From Osmia lignaria lignaria (taxonomy: Eukaryota; Arthropoda; Insecta; Hymenoptera; Megachilidae): a stretch of 64,000 bases of DNA. The notes under the pieces were generated by a model. That model searched no databases. It was not told where the DNA came from and saw nothing but the letters and a program-made list of their open reading frames with translations. A program made the translations under genes and the position numbers. Of the stretch, positions 38,778-51,815 are shown piece after piece. The stretch's first letter is position 1; every line of letters starts with the position of its first letter. The stretch spans positions 16,244,001 to 16,308,000 of the forward strand of contig NW_027478162.1 in the NCBI RefSeq assembly GCF_051020975.1. Direction: 5' to 3'.

Positions 38778-39098
38778 TCAGATGCGTAGCTCTCGAGATA
38801 TATCAAGATATTTAAAAGTTCCGAAGCCGCACCAACATAATAGAGATACAGAAACACCGTGGCCCCTTTCTTTGAGATAACTCTGCACTATTGCGAGCTG
38901 CAAATGCCACTTCCAGCTTAGCGTGCAGAAGAAGAACAACAAGAAGAAGAAATATCTCGAAATGTGTCCGTCAGGCCCCTTCCCTTGAAATAAATCTGCA
39001 AATATCTCGGAAACGAAGAGAGCTATGGCAAAATGTTAAGAGACCTTTTTTGTAGAGAATTAAGTTTCCTACTTTTTATGTTCTATGATATTTTTTGA
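38778..39098. repeat. 321-bp monomer
   Basis: One T is missing near 38922 (TTAGCGTGCAG for TTAGCTGTGCAG). Other private changes are TGTATGGAATTATG just before it and CTTTGATATT. I see no second monomer with this deletion, so it is unamplified within the window. Confidence 0.88.
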
Positions 39099-41996
39099 TC
39101 AGAACCGTAGTTTTCGAGATATATCGAGATATTTAAAAGTTCCGAAGCAGCACCAACATAATAGAGATACAGAAACACCGTGGCCCCTCTCTTTGAGATA
39201 ACTCTGCACTATTGCGAGCTGGAAATGCCACTTCCAGTTTAGCTGTGCAGAAGAAGAACAACAAGAAGAAGAAATATCTCGAAATATGTCCGTTAGGCCC
39301 CTTCCCTTGAGATAAATCTGCAAATATCTCGGAAACGAAGCGAGCTATGGCAAAATGTTAAGAGACCTCTTTTGTAGAGAATTAAGTTTCCTACGTTTTA
39401 TGTTGTATGATATTTTTTGATCAGATGCGTAGTTCTCGAGATATATCAAGATATTTAAAAGTTCCGAAGCCGCACCAACATAATAGAGATACAGAAACAC
39501 CGTGGCCCCTCTCTTTGAGATAACTCTGCACTATTGCGAGCTGGAAATGCCACTTCCAGTTTAGCTGTGCAGAAGAAGAACAACAAGAAGAAGAAATATC
39601 TCGAAATATGTCCGTTAGGCCCCTTCCCTTGAGATAAATCTGCAAACACCTCGGAAACGAAGCGAGCTATGGCAAAATGTTTAGAGACGTTTTTTGTAGA
39701 GAATTATGTTTCCTACAATTTATGTTGTATGATATTTTTTGATCAGAAGCGTAGTTTTCGAGATATATCGAGATATTTAAAAGTTCCGAAGCAGCACCAA
39801 CATAATAGAGATACAGAAACACCGTGGCCCCTTTCTTTGAGATAACTCTGCACTATTGCGAGCTGCAAATGCCACTTCCAGCTTAGCTGTGCAGAAGAAG
39901 AACAACAAGAAGAAGAAATATCTCGAAATATGTCCGTTAGGCCCCTTCCCTTGAGATAAATCTGCAAATATCTCGGAAACGAAGCGAGCTATGGCAAAAT
40001 GTTAAGAGACCTTTTTTGTAGAGAATTATATTTCCTACAATTTATGTTCTATGATATTTTTTGATCAGAAGCGTAGTTTTCGAGATATATCGAGATATTT
40101 AAAAGTTCCGAAGCCGCACCAACATAATAGAGATACAGAAACACCGTGGCCCCTTTCTTTGAGATAACTCTGCACTATTGCGAGCTGCAAATGCCACTTC
40201 CAGCTTAGCTGTGCAGAGGAAGAACAACAAGAAGAAGAAATATCTCGAAATATGTCCGTCAGGCCACTTCCCTTGAGATAAATCTGCAAATATCTCGGAA
40301 ACGAAGCGTGCTATGGCAAAATGTTAAGAGACCTTTTTTGTAGAGAATTATGTTTCCTACTTTTTATGTTCTATGATATTTTTTGATCAGACGCGTAGCT
40401 CTCGAGATATATCAAGATATTTAAAAGTTCCGAAGCCGCACCAACATAATAGAGATACAGAAACACCGTGGCCCCTCTCTTTGAGATAACTCTGCACTAT
40501 TGCGAGGTGGAAATGCCACTTCCAGTTTAGCTGTGCAGAAGAAGAACAACAAGAAGAAGAAATATCTCGAAATATGTCCGTCAGGCCCCTTCCCTTGAGA
40601 TATATCTGCAAATATCTCGGAAACGAAGCGAGCTATGGCAAAATGTTAAGAGACCTTTTTTGTAGAGAATTATGTGTCCTACAATTTATGTTCTATGATA
40701 TTTTTTGATCAGACGCGTAGTTTTCGAGATATATCGAGATATTTAAAAGTTCCGAAGCCGCACCAACATAATAGAGATACAGAAACACCGTGGCCCCTCT
40801 CTTTGAGATAACTCTGCACTAGTGCGAGCTGGAAATGCCACTTCCAGTTCAGCTGTGCAGAAGAAGAACAACAAGAAGAAGAAATATCTCGAAATATGTC
40901 CGTCAGGCCCCTTCCCTTGAGATAAATCTGCAAATATCTCGGAAACGAAGCGAGCTATGGCAAAATGTTAAGAGACCTTTTTTGTAGAGAATTATGTTTC
41001 CTACAATTTATGTTCTATGATATCTTTTGATCAGAAGCGTAGTTTTCGAGATATATCGAGATATTTAAAAGTTCCGAAGCCGCACCAACATAATAGAGAT
41101 ACAGAAACACCGTGGCATCTTTCTTTGAGATAACTCTGCACTAGTGCGAGCCGCAAATGCCACTTCCAGCTTAGCTGTGCAGAAGAAGAACAACAAGAAG
41201 AAGAAATATCTCGAAATATGTCCGTCAGGCCCCTTCCCTTGAGATAAATCTGCAAATATCTCGGAAACGAAGCGAGCTATGGTAAAATGTTAAGAGACCT
41301 TTTTTGTAGAGAATTAAGTTTCCTACTTTTTATGTTCTATGATATTTTTTGATCAGATGCGTAGTTCTCGAGATATATCAAGATATTTAAAAGTTCCGAA
41401 GCCGCACCAACATAATAGAGATACAGAAACACCGTGGCCCCTTTGTTTGAGATAACTCTGCACTAGTGCGAGCCGCAAATGCCACTTCCAGCTTAGCTGT
41501 GCAGAAGAAGAACAACAAGAAGAACAAATATCTCGAAATATGTCCGTCAGGCCACTTCCCTTGAGATAAATCTGCAAATATCTCGGAAACGAAGCGGGCT
41601 ATGGCAAAATGTTAAGAGACCTTTTTTGTAGAGAATTATGTTTCCTACTTTTTATGTTCTATGATATTTTTTGATCAGAAGCGTAGTTTTCGAGATATAT
41701 CGAGATATTTAAAAGTTCCGAAGCCGCACCAACATAATAGAGATACAGAAACACCGTGGCATCTTTCTTTGAGATAACTCTGCACTAGTGCGAGCCGCGA
41801 ATGCCACTTCCAGCTTAGCTGTGCAGAAGAAGAACAACAAGAAGAAGAAATATCTCGAAATATGTCCGTCAGGCCACTTCCCTTGAGATAAATCTGCAAA
41901 TATCTCGGAAACGAAGCGAGCTATGGCAAAATGTTGAGAGACCTTTTTTGTAGAGAATTAAGTTTCCTACTTTTCATGTTCTATGATATTTTTTGA
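39099..41996. repeat. Mixed zone of A1/A2 heads with B1, B2 and B3 middles
   Basis: Nine monomers with different combinations of head and middle types, for example A2 with B3 at 39099 and 40709, A2 with B2 at 41031 and 41675, and A2 with B1 at 39743. Shared local variants are GAAGCAGCACC, CCTCTCTTTGAG, CGTGGCATCTTTC and GGCCACTTCCC. No simple higher-order unit is visible. Confidence 0.7.
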
Positions 41997-43284
41997 TCAG
42001 ATGCGTAGTTCGCGAGATATATCAAGATATTTAAAAGTTCCGAAGCCGCACCAACATAATAGAGATACAGAAACACCGTGGCCCCTTTCTTTGAGATAAC
42101 TCTGCACTATTGCGAGCTGTAAATGCCACTTCCAGCTTAGCTGTGCAGAAGAAGAACAACAAGAAGAAGACATATCTCGAAATATGTCCGTCAGGCCCCT
42201 TCCCTTGAGATATATCTGCAAATATCTCGGAAACGAAGCGAGCTATGGCAAAATGTTAAGAGACCTTTTTTGTAGAGAATTATGTTTCCTACAATTTATG
42301 TTCTATGATATTTTTTGATCTGATGCGTAGTTCGCGAGATATATCAAGATATTTAAAAGTTCCGAAGCCGCACCAACATAATAGAGATACAGAAACACCG
42401 TGGCCCCTTTCTTTGAGATAACTCTGCACTATTGCGAGCTGGAAATGCCACTTCCAGTTTAGTTGTGCAGAAGAAGAACAACAAGAAGAAGAAATATCTC
42501 GAAATATGTCCGTTAGGCCCCTTCCCTTGAGATAAATCTGCAAATATCTCGGAAACGAAGCGAGCTATGGCAAAATGTTAAGAGACCTTTTTTGTAGAGA
42601 ATTAAGTTTCCTACTTTTCATGTTCTATGATATTTTTTGATCAGATGCGTAGTTCGCGAGATATATCAAGATATTTAAAAGTTCCGAAGCCGCACCAACA
42701 TAATAGAGATACAGAAACACCGTGGCCCCTTTCTTTGAGATAACTCTGCACTATTGCGAGCTGTAAATGCCACTTCCAGCTTAGCTGTGCAGAAGAAGAA
42801 CAACAAGAAGAAGACATATCTCGAAATATGTCCGTCAGGCCCCTTCCCTTGAGATATATCTGCAAATATCTCGGAAACGAAGCGAGCTATGGCAAAATGT
42901 TAAGAGACCTTTTTTGTAGAGAATTATGTTTCCTACAATTTATGTTCTATGATATTTTTTGATCTGATGCGTAGTTCTCGAGATATATCAAGATATTTAA
43001 AAGTTCCGAAGCCGCACCAACATAATAGAGATACAGAAACACCGTGGCCCCTTTCTTTGAGATAACTCTGCACTATTGCGAGCTGCAAATGCCACTTCCA
43101 GCTTAGCTGTGCAGAAGAAGAACAACAAGAAGAAGAAATATCTCGAAATGTGTCCGTCAGGCCCCTTCCCTTGAGATAAATCTGCAAATATCTCGGAAAC
43201 GAAGAGAGCTATGGCAAAATGTTAAGAGACCTTTTTTGTAGAGAATTAAGTTTCCTACTTTTTATGTTCTATGATATTTTTTGA
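41997..43284. repeat. Dimer pair marked by TTCGCGAG and GACATATC
   Basis: Monomers 41997 and 42641, 644 bp apart, share TAGTTCGCGAGATATATC, CTGTAAATG, GAAGACATATCTCG and GAGATATATCTGC. Their right neighbours (42319 and 42963) both start TTTGATCTGATGCG but differ afterwards: the first is TTCGCGAG with a B3 middle, the second TTCTCGAG with a B1 middle and GAAATGTGTCC. Confidence 0.75.
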
Positions 43285-45860
43285 TCAGATGCGTAGTTCT
43301 CGAGATATATCAAGATATTTAAAAGTTCCGAAGCCGCACCAACATAATAGAGATACAGAAACACCGTGGCCCCTTTCTTTGAGATAACTCTGTACTATTG
43401 CGAGCTGGAAATGCCACTTCCAGTTTAGCTGTGCAGAAGAAGAACAACAAGAAGAAGAAATATCTCGAAATATGTCCGTTAGGCCCCTTCCCTTGAGATG
43501 AATCTGCAAATATCTCGGAAACGAAGCGAGCTATGGCAAAATGTTAAGAGACGTTTTTTGTAGAGAATTATGTTTCCTACAATTTATGTTCTATGATATT
43601 TTTTGATCAGAAGCGTAGTTTTCGAGATATATCGAGATATTTAAAAGTTCCGAAGCAGCACCAACATAATAGAGATACAGAAACACCGTGGCCCCTTTCT
43701 TTGAGATAACGCTGCACTATTGCGAGCTGCAAATGCCACTTCCAGCTTAGCTGTGCAGAAGAAGAACAACAAGAAGAAGAAATATCTCGAAATGTGTCCG
43801 TCAGGCCCCTTCCCTTGAGATAAATCTGCAAATATCTCGGAAACGAAGAGAGCTATGGCAAAATGTTAAGAGACCTTTTTTGTAGAGAATTAAGTTTCCT
43901 ACTTTTTATGTTCTATGATATTTTTTGATCAGATGCGTAGTTCTCGAGATATATCAAGATATTTAAAAGTTCCGAAGCCGCACCAACATAATAGAGATAC
44001 AGAAACACCGTGGCCCCTTTCTTTGAGATAACTCTGTACTATTGCGAGCTGGAAATGCCACTTCCAGTTTAGCTGTGCAGAAGAAGAACAACAAGAAGAA
44101 GAAATATCTCGAAATATGTCCGTTAGGCCCCTTCCCTTGAGATGAATCTGCAAATATCTCGGAAACGAAGCGAGCTATGGCAAAATGTTAAGAGACGTTT
44201 TTTGTAGAGAATTATGTTTCCTACAATTTATGTTCTATGATATTTTTTGATCAGAAGCGTAGTTTTCGAGATATATCGAGATATTTAAAAGTTCCGAAGC
44301 AGCACCAACATAATAGAGATACAGAAACACCGTGGCCCCTTTCTTTGAGATAACTCTGCACTATTGCGAGCTGCAAATGCCACTTCCAGCTTAGCTGTGC
44401 AGAAGAAGAACAACAAGAAGAAGAAATATCTCGAAATGTGTCCGTCAGGCCCCTTCCCTTGAGATAAATCTGCAAATATCTCGGAAACGAAGAGAGCTAT
44501 GGCAAAATGTTAAGAGACCTTTTTTGTAGAGAATTAAGTTTCCTACTTTTTATGTTCTATGATATTTTTTGATCAGATGCGTAGTTCTCGAGATATATCA
44601 AGATATTTAAAAGTTCCGAAGCCGCACCAACATAATAGAGATACAGAAACACCGTGGCCCCTTTCTTTGAGATAACTCTGTACTATTGCGAGCTGGAAAT
44701 GCCACTTCCAGTTTAGCTGTGCAGAAGAAGAACAACAAGAAGAAGAAATATCTCGAAATATGTCCGTTAGGCCCCTTCCCTTGAGATGAATCTGCAAATA
44801 TCTCGGAAACGAAGCGAGCTATGGCAAAATGTTAAGAGACGTTTTTTGTAGAGAATTATGTTTCCTACAATTTATGTTCTATGATATTTTTTGATCAGAA
44901 GCGTAGTTTTCGAGATATATCGAGATATTTAAAAGTTCCGAAGCAGCACCAACATAATAGAGATACAGAAACACCGTGGCCCCTTTCTTTGAGATAACTC
45001 TGTACTATTGCGAGCTGGAAATGCCACTTCCAGTTTAGCTGTGCAGAAGAAGAACAACAAGAAGAAGAAATATCTCGAAATATGTCCGTTAGGCCCCTTC
45101 CCTTGAGATGAATCTGCAAATATCTCGGAAACGAAGCGAGCTATGGCAAAATGTTAAGAGACGTTTTTTGTAGAGAATTATGTTTCCTACAATTTATGTT
45201 CTATGATATTTTTTGATCAGAAGCGTAGTTTTCGAGATATATCGAGATATTTAAAAGTTCCGAAGCAGCACCAACATAATAGAGATACAGAAACACCGTG
45301 GCCCCTTTCTTTGAGATAACGCTGCACTATTGCGAGCTGCAAATGCCACTTCCAGCTTAGCTGTGCAGAAGAAGAACAACAAGAAGAAGAAATATCTCGA
45401 AATGTGTCCGTCAGGCCCCTTCCCTTGAGATAAATCTGCAAATATCTCGGAAAGGAAGAGAGCTATGGCAAAATGTTAAGAGACCTTTTTTGTAGAGAAT
45501 TAAGTTTCCTACTTTTTATGTTCTATGATATTTTTTGATCAGATGCGTAGTTCTCGAGATATATCAAGATATTTACAAGTTCCGAAGCCGCACCAACATA
45601 ATAGAGATACAGAAACACCGTGGCCCCTTTCTTTGAGATAACTCTGTACTATTGCGAGCTGGAAATGCCACTTCCAGTTTAGCTGTGCAGAAGAAGAACA
45701 ACAAGAAGAAGAAATATCTCGAAATATGTCCGTTAGGCCCCTTCCCTTGATATAAATCTGCAAATATCTCGGAAACGAAGCGAGCTATGGCAAAATGTTA
45801 AGAGACGTTTTTTGTAGAGAATTATGTTTCCTACAATTTATGTTCTATGATATTTTTTGA
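43285..45860. repeat. Dimeric array with one chimeric monomer
   Basis: Monomers 43285, 43929 and 44573 look identical (A1 head, CTGTACTATTG with B3, CCGTTAGG, GAGATGAATC). They alternate with 43607 and 44251 (A2 head, GAAGCAGCACC, B1, GAAATGTGTCC, GAAGAGAGC). Monomer 44895 has the A2/GAAGCAGCACC head of the second type and the CTGTACTATTG-to-tail part of the first. Monomer 45217 is again the second type and shares GATAACGCTGC with 43607. The switch lies between about 44946 and 45002. Confidence 0.88.
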
Positions 45861-46985
45861 TCAGAAGCGTAGTTTTCGAGATATATCGAGATATTTAAAA
45901 GTTCCGATGCTGCACCAACATAATAGAGATACAGAAACACCGTGGCCCCTTTCTTTGAGATAACTCTGCACTAGTGCGAGCCGCAAATGCCACTTCCAGC
46001 TTAGCTGTGCAGAAGAAGAACAACAAGAAGAAGAAATATCTCGAAATATGTCCGTCAGGCCCCTTCCCTTGAGATAAATCTGCAAATGTCTCGGAAACGA
46101 AGCGAGCTATTGCAAAATGTTAAGAGACCTTTTTTGTAGAGAATTGAGTTTCCTACTTTTTATGTTCTATGATATTTTTTGATCAGATGCGTAGTTCTCG
46201 AGATATATCAAGATATTTAAAAGTTCCGAAGCCGCACCAACATAATAGAGATACAGAAACACCGTGGCCCCTTTCTTTCAGATAACTATGCACTATTGCG
46301 AGCTGTAAATGCCACTTCCAGCTTAGCTGTGCAGAAGAAGAACAACAAGAAGAAGAAATATCTCGAAATATGTCCGTCAGGCCCCTTACCTTGAGATAAA
46401 TCTGCAAATATCTCGGAAACGAAGCGAGCTATGGCAAAATGTTAAGAGACCTTTTTTGTAGAGAATTATGTTTCCTACATTTTATGTTCTATGATATTTT
46501 TTGATCAGAAGCGTAGTTTTCGAGATATATCGAGATATTTAAAAGTTCCGAAGCCGCACCAACATAATAGAGATACAGAAACACCGTGGCCCCTTTCTTT
46601 GAGATAAGTCTGCACTATTGCGAGCTGCAAATGCCACTTCCAGCTTAGCTGTGCAGAGGAAGAACAACAAGAAGAAGAAATATCTCGAAATATGTCCGTC
46701 AGGCCAGTTCCTTTGAGCTGAATCTGCAAATATCTCGGAAATGAAGCGAGCTATGGCAAAATGGTAAGAGACGTTTTTTGTAGAGAATTATGTTTCCTAC
46801 AATTTATGTTCTATGATATTTTTTGATCAGAAGCGTAGTTTTCGAGATATATCGAGATATTTAAAAGTTCCGAAGCCGCACCAACATAATAGGGATACAG
46901 AAACACCGTGGCCCCTTTCTTTGAGATAACTCTGCACTAGTGCGAGCCGCAAATGCCCCTTCCAGCTTAGCTGTGCAGAAGAAGT
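45861..46985. repeat. Unduplicated stretch with reappearing C2
   Basis: Three full monomers and part of a fourth with private variants (GTTCCGATGCTGC, CAGATAACTATGC, GATAAGTCTGC, GAAGTACAAC). At 46709 the C2 segment reappears after being absent since about 24.2 kb. Confidence 0.7.
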
Positions 46986-49146
46986 ACAACAAGAAGAAGA
47001 AATATCTCGAAATATGTCCGTCAGGCCCCTTCCCTTGAGATAAATATGCAAATATCTCGGAAACGAAGCGAGCTATGGCAAAATGTTAAGCGACCTTTTT
47101 TGTAGAGAATTAAGTTTCCTACTTTTTATGTTCTATGATATTTTTTGATCAGATGCGTAGTTCTCGAGATATATCAAGATATTTAAAAGTTCCGAAGCCG
47201 CACCAACATAATAGAGATACAGAAACACTGTGGCCCCTTTCTTTGAGATATCTCTGCACTATTGCGAGCTGCAAATGCCACTTCCAGCTTAGCTGCGCAG
47301 AAGAAGAACAACAAGAAGAAGAAATATCTCGAAATATGTCCGTCAGGCCAGTTCCTTTGAGCTGAATCTGCAAATATCTCGGAAACGAAGCGAGCTATGG
47401 CAAAAGGTTAAGAGACGTTTTTTGTAGAGAATTATGTTTCCTACAATTTATGTTCTATGATATTTTTTGATCAGAAGCGTAGTTTTCGAGATATATCGAG
47501 ATATTTAAAAGTTCCGAAGCCGCACCAACATAATAGAGATACAGAAACACCGTGGCCCCTTTCTTTGAGATAACTCTGCACTAGTGCGAGCCGCAAATGC
47601 CACTTCCAGCTTAGCTGTGCAGAAGAAGAACAACAAGAAGAAGAAATATCTCGAAATATGTCCGTCAGGCCCCTTCCCTTGAGATAAATCTGCAAATATC
47701 TCGGAAAAGAAGCGAGCTATGGCAAAATGTTAAGAGACCTTTTTTGTAGAGAATTAAGTTTCCTACTTTTTATGTTCTATGATATTTTTTGATCAGATGC
47801 GTAGTTCTCGAGATATATCAAGATATTCAAAAGTTCCGAAGCCGCACCAACATAATAGGGATACAGAAACACCGTGGCCCCGTTCTTTGAGATAACTCTG
47901 CACTAGTGCGAGCCGCAAATGCCACTTCCAGCTTAGCTGTGCAGAAGAAGAACAACAAGAAGAAGAAATATCTCGAAATATGTCCGTCAGGCCCCTTCCC
48001 TTGAGATAAATCTGCAAATATCTCGGAAAAGAAGCGAGCTATGGCAAAATGTTAAGAGACCTTTTTTGTAGAGAATTATGTTTCCTACAATTTATGTTCT
48101 ATGATATTTTTTGATCAGAAGCGTAGTTCTCGAGATATATCAAGATATTTAAAAGTTCCGAAGCCGCACCAACATAATAGGGATACAGAAACACCGTGGC
48201 CCCTTTCTTTGAGATCACTCTGCACTATTGCGAGCTGCAAATGCCACTTTCAGCTTAGCTGTACAGAAGAAGAACAACAAGAAGAAGAAATATCTCGAAA
48301 TATGTCCGCCAGGCCCCTTCCCTTGAGATAAATCTGCAAATATCTCGGAAACGAAGAGAGCTATGGCAAAATGTTAAGAGACCTTTTTTGTAGAGAATTA
48401 GGTTTCCTACTTTTTATGTTCTATGATATTTTTTGATCAGATGCGTAGTTCTCGAGATATATCAAGATATTTAAAAGTTCCGAAGCCGCACCAACATAAT
48501 AGAGATACAGAAACACCGTGGCCCCTTTCTTTGAGATAACTCTGCACTATTGCGAGCTGTAAATGCCACTTCCAGCTTAGCTGTGCAGAAGAAGAACAAC
48601 AAGAAGAAGAAATATCTCGAAATATGTCCGTCAGGCCCCTTCCCTTGAGATATATCTGCAAATATCTCGGAAACGAAGCGAGCTATGGCAAAATGTTAAG
48701 AGACCTTTTTTGTAGAGAATTATGTTTCCTACAATTTATGTTCTATGATATTTTTTCATCAGAAGCGTAGTTTTCGAGATATATCGAGATATTTAAAAGT
48801 TCCGAAGCCGCACCAACATAATAGAGATACAGAAACACTGTGGCCCCTTTCGTTGAGATAACTCTGCACTAGTGCGAGCCGCAAATGCCACTTCCAGCTT
48901 AGCTGTGCAGAAGAAGAACAACAAGAAGAAGAAATATCTCGAAATATGTCCGTCAGGCCCCTTCCCTTGAGATAAATCTGCAAATATCTCGGAAACAAAG
49001 CGAGCTATGGCAAAATGCTAAGAGACCGTTTTTGTAGAGAATTAAGTTTCCTACTTTTTATGTTCTATGATATTTTTTGATCAGATGCGTAGTTCTCGAG
49101 ATATATCAAGATATTCAAAAGTTCCGAAGCCGCACCAACATAATAG
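46986..49146. repeat. Block Z, copy 1 (2161 bp)
   Basis: Repeats at 51816-53976, an offset of exactly 4830 bp (15 monomers), with three substitutions by eye: 47863 A/G, 48560 T/C and 49028 G/T. Shared rare variants include ACACTGTGGCCCC, GAGATATCTCTGC, AGCTGCGCAG, GGTTAAGAGACG, CTCGGAAAAGAAG, ATATTCAAAAG, GAGATCACTC with CTTTCAGC and GTACAG, GTCCGCCAGG, TTTTTTCATCAG and TTTCGTTGAG. Confidence 0.92.
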
Positions 49147-49402
49147 GGATACAGAAACACCGTGGCCCCGTTCTTTGAGATAACTCTGCACTAGTGCGAG
49201 CCGCAAATGCCACTTCCAGCTTAGCTGTGCAGAAGAAGAACAACAAGAAGAAGAAATATCTCGAAATATGTCCGTCAGGCCCCTTCCCTTGAGATAAATA
49301 TGCAAATATCTCGGAAACGAAGCGAGCTATGGCAAAATGTTAAGCGACCTTTTTTGTAGAGAATTAAGTTTCCTACTTTTTATGTTCTATGATATTTTTT
49401 GA

Positions 49403-51815
49403 TCGGATCCGTAGTTCTCGAGATATATCAAGATATTTAAAAGTTCCGAAGCCGCACCAACATAATAGGGATACAGAAACACCGTGGCCCCTTTCTTTGA
49501 GATCACTCTGCACTATTGCGAGCTGCAAATGCCACTTTCAGCTTAGCTGTACAGAAGAAGAACAACAAGAAGAAGAAATATCTCGAAATATGTCCGCCAG
49601 GCCCCTTCCCTTGAGATAAATCTGCAAATATCTCGGAAACGAAGCGAGCTATGGCAAAATGTTAAGAGACCTTTTTTGTAGAGAATTATGTTTCCTACAA
49701 TTTATGTTCTATGATATTTTCTCATCAGAAGCGTAGTTTTCGAGATATATCGAGATATTTAAAAGTTCCGAAGCCGCACCAACATAATAGAGATACAGAA
49801 ACACTGTGGCCCCTTTCGTTGAGATAACTCTGCACTAGTGCGAGCCGCAAATGCCACTTCCAGCTTAGCTGTGCAGAAGAAGAACAACAAGAAGAAGAAA
49901 TATCTCGAAATATGTCCGTCAGGCCCCTTCCCTTGAGATAAATCTGCAAATATCTCGGAAACAAAGCGAGCTATGGCAAAATGCTAAGAGACCTTTTTTG
50001 TAGAGAATTAAGTTTCCTACTTTTTATGTTCTATGATATTTTTTGATCAGATGCGTAGTTCTCGAGATATATCAAGATATTCAAAAGTTCCGAAGCCGCA
50101 CCAACATAATAGAGATACAGAAACACCGTGGCCCCTTTCTTTGAGATAACTCTGCACTATTGCGAGCTGCAAATGCCACTTCCAGCTTAGCTGTGCAGTG
50201 GAAGAACAACAAGAAGAAGAAATATCTCGAAATATGTCCGTCAGGCCAGTTCCTTTGAGCTGAATCTGCAAATATCTCGGAAACGAAGCGAGCTATGGCA
50301 AAATGTTAAGAGACGTTTTTTGTAGAGAATTATGTTTCCTACAATTTATGTTCTATGATATTTTTTGATCAGAAGCGTAGTTCTCGAGATATATCAAGAT
50401 ATTTAAAAGTTCCGAAGCCGCACCAACATAATAGGGATGCAGAAACACCGTGGCCCCGTTCTTTGAGATAACTCTGCACTAGTGCGAGCCGCAAATGCCA
50501 CTTCCAGCTTAGCTGTGCAGAAGAAGAACAACAAGAAGAAGAAATATCTCGAAATATGTCCGTCAGGCCCCTTCCCTTGAGATAAATATGCAAATATCTC
50601 GGAAACGAAGCGAGCTATGGCAAAATGTTAAGCGACCTTTTTTGTAGAGAATTAAGTTTCCTACTTTTTATGTTCTATGATATTTTTTGATCAGATGCGT
50701 AGTTCTCGAGATATATCAAGATATTTAAAAGTTCCGAAGCCGCACCAACATAATAGAGATACAGAAACACCGTGGCCCCTTTCTTTGAGATAACTCTGCA
50801 CTATTGCGAGCTGCAAATGCCACTTTCAGCTTAGCTGTACAGAAGAAGAACAACAAGAAGAAGAAATATCTCGAAATATGTCCGTCAGGCCCCTTCCCTT
50901 GAGATAAATCTGCAAATATCTCGGAAACGAAGCGAGCTATGGCAAAATGTTTGGAGACGTTTTTTGTAGAGAATTATGTTTCCTACAATTTATGTTCTAT
51001 GATACTTTTTGATCAGAAGCGTAGTTTTCGAGATATATCGAGATATTTAAAAGTTCCGAAGCCGCACCAACATAATAGAGATACAGAAATACCGTGGCCC
51101 CTTTCTTTGAGATAACTCTGCACTAGTGCGAGCCGCAAATGCCACTTCCAGCTTAGCTGTGCAGAACAAGAACAACAAGAAGAAGAAATATCTCGAAATA
51201 TGTCCGTCAGGCACCTTCCCTTGAGATAAATCTGCAAATATCTCGGAAAAGAAGCGAGCTATGGCAAAATGTTAAGAGACCTTTTTTGTAGAGAATTAAG
51301 TTTCCTACTTTTTATGTTCTATGATATTTTTTGATCAGATGCGTAGTTCTCGAGATATATCAAGATATTCAAAAGTTCCGAAGCCGCACCAACATAATAG
51401 AGATACAGAAACACCGTGGCCCCTTTCTTTGAGATAACTCTGCACTATTGCGAGCTGCAAATGCCACTTCCAGCTTAGCTGTGCAGTGGAAGAACAACAA
51501 GAAGAAGAAATATCTCGAAATATGTCCGTCAGGCCAGTTCCTTTGAGCTGAACCTGCAAATATCTCGGAAACGAAGCGAGCTATGGCAAAATGTTAAGAG
51601 ACGTTTTTTGTAGAGAATTATGTTTCCTACAATTTATGTTCTATGATATTTTTTGATCAGAAGCGTAGTTCTCGAGATATATCAAGATATTTAAAAGTTC
51701 CGAAGCCGCACCAACATAATAGGGATACAGAAACACCTTGGCCCCGTTCTTTGAGATAACTCTGCACTAGTGCGAGCCGCAAATGCCACTTCCAGCTTAG
51801 CTGTGCAGAAGAAGA
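49403..51815. repeat. Nested partial copies between the two Z blocks
   Basis: Monomer 49403 carries the GAGATCACTC, CTTTCAGC, GTCCGCCAGG set of 48115 (four monomers away). 49725 matches 48759 (966 bp, with TTTTCTCATCAG for TTTTTTCATCAG). 50047 and 51335 (1288 bp) share GCAGTGGAAG and C2, and 50369 and 51657 follow them in the same order. This indicates several rounds of overlapping amplification. Confidence 0.8.
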
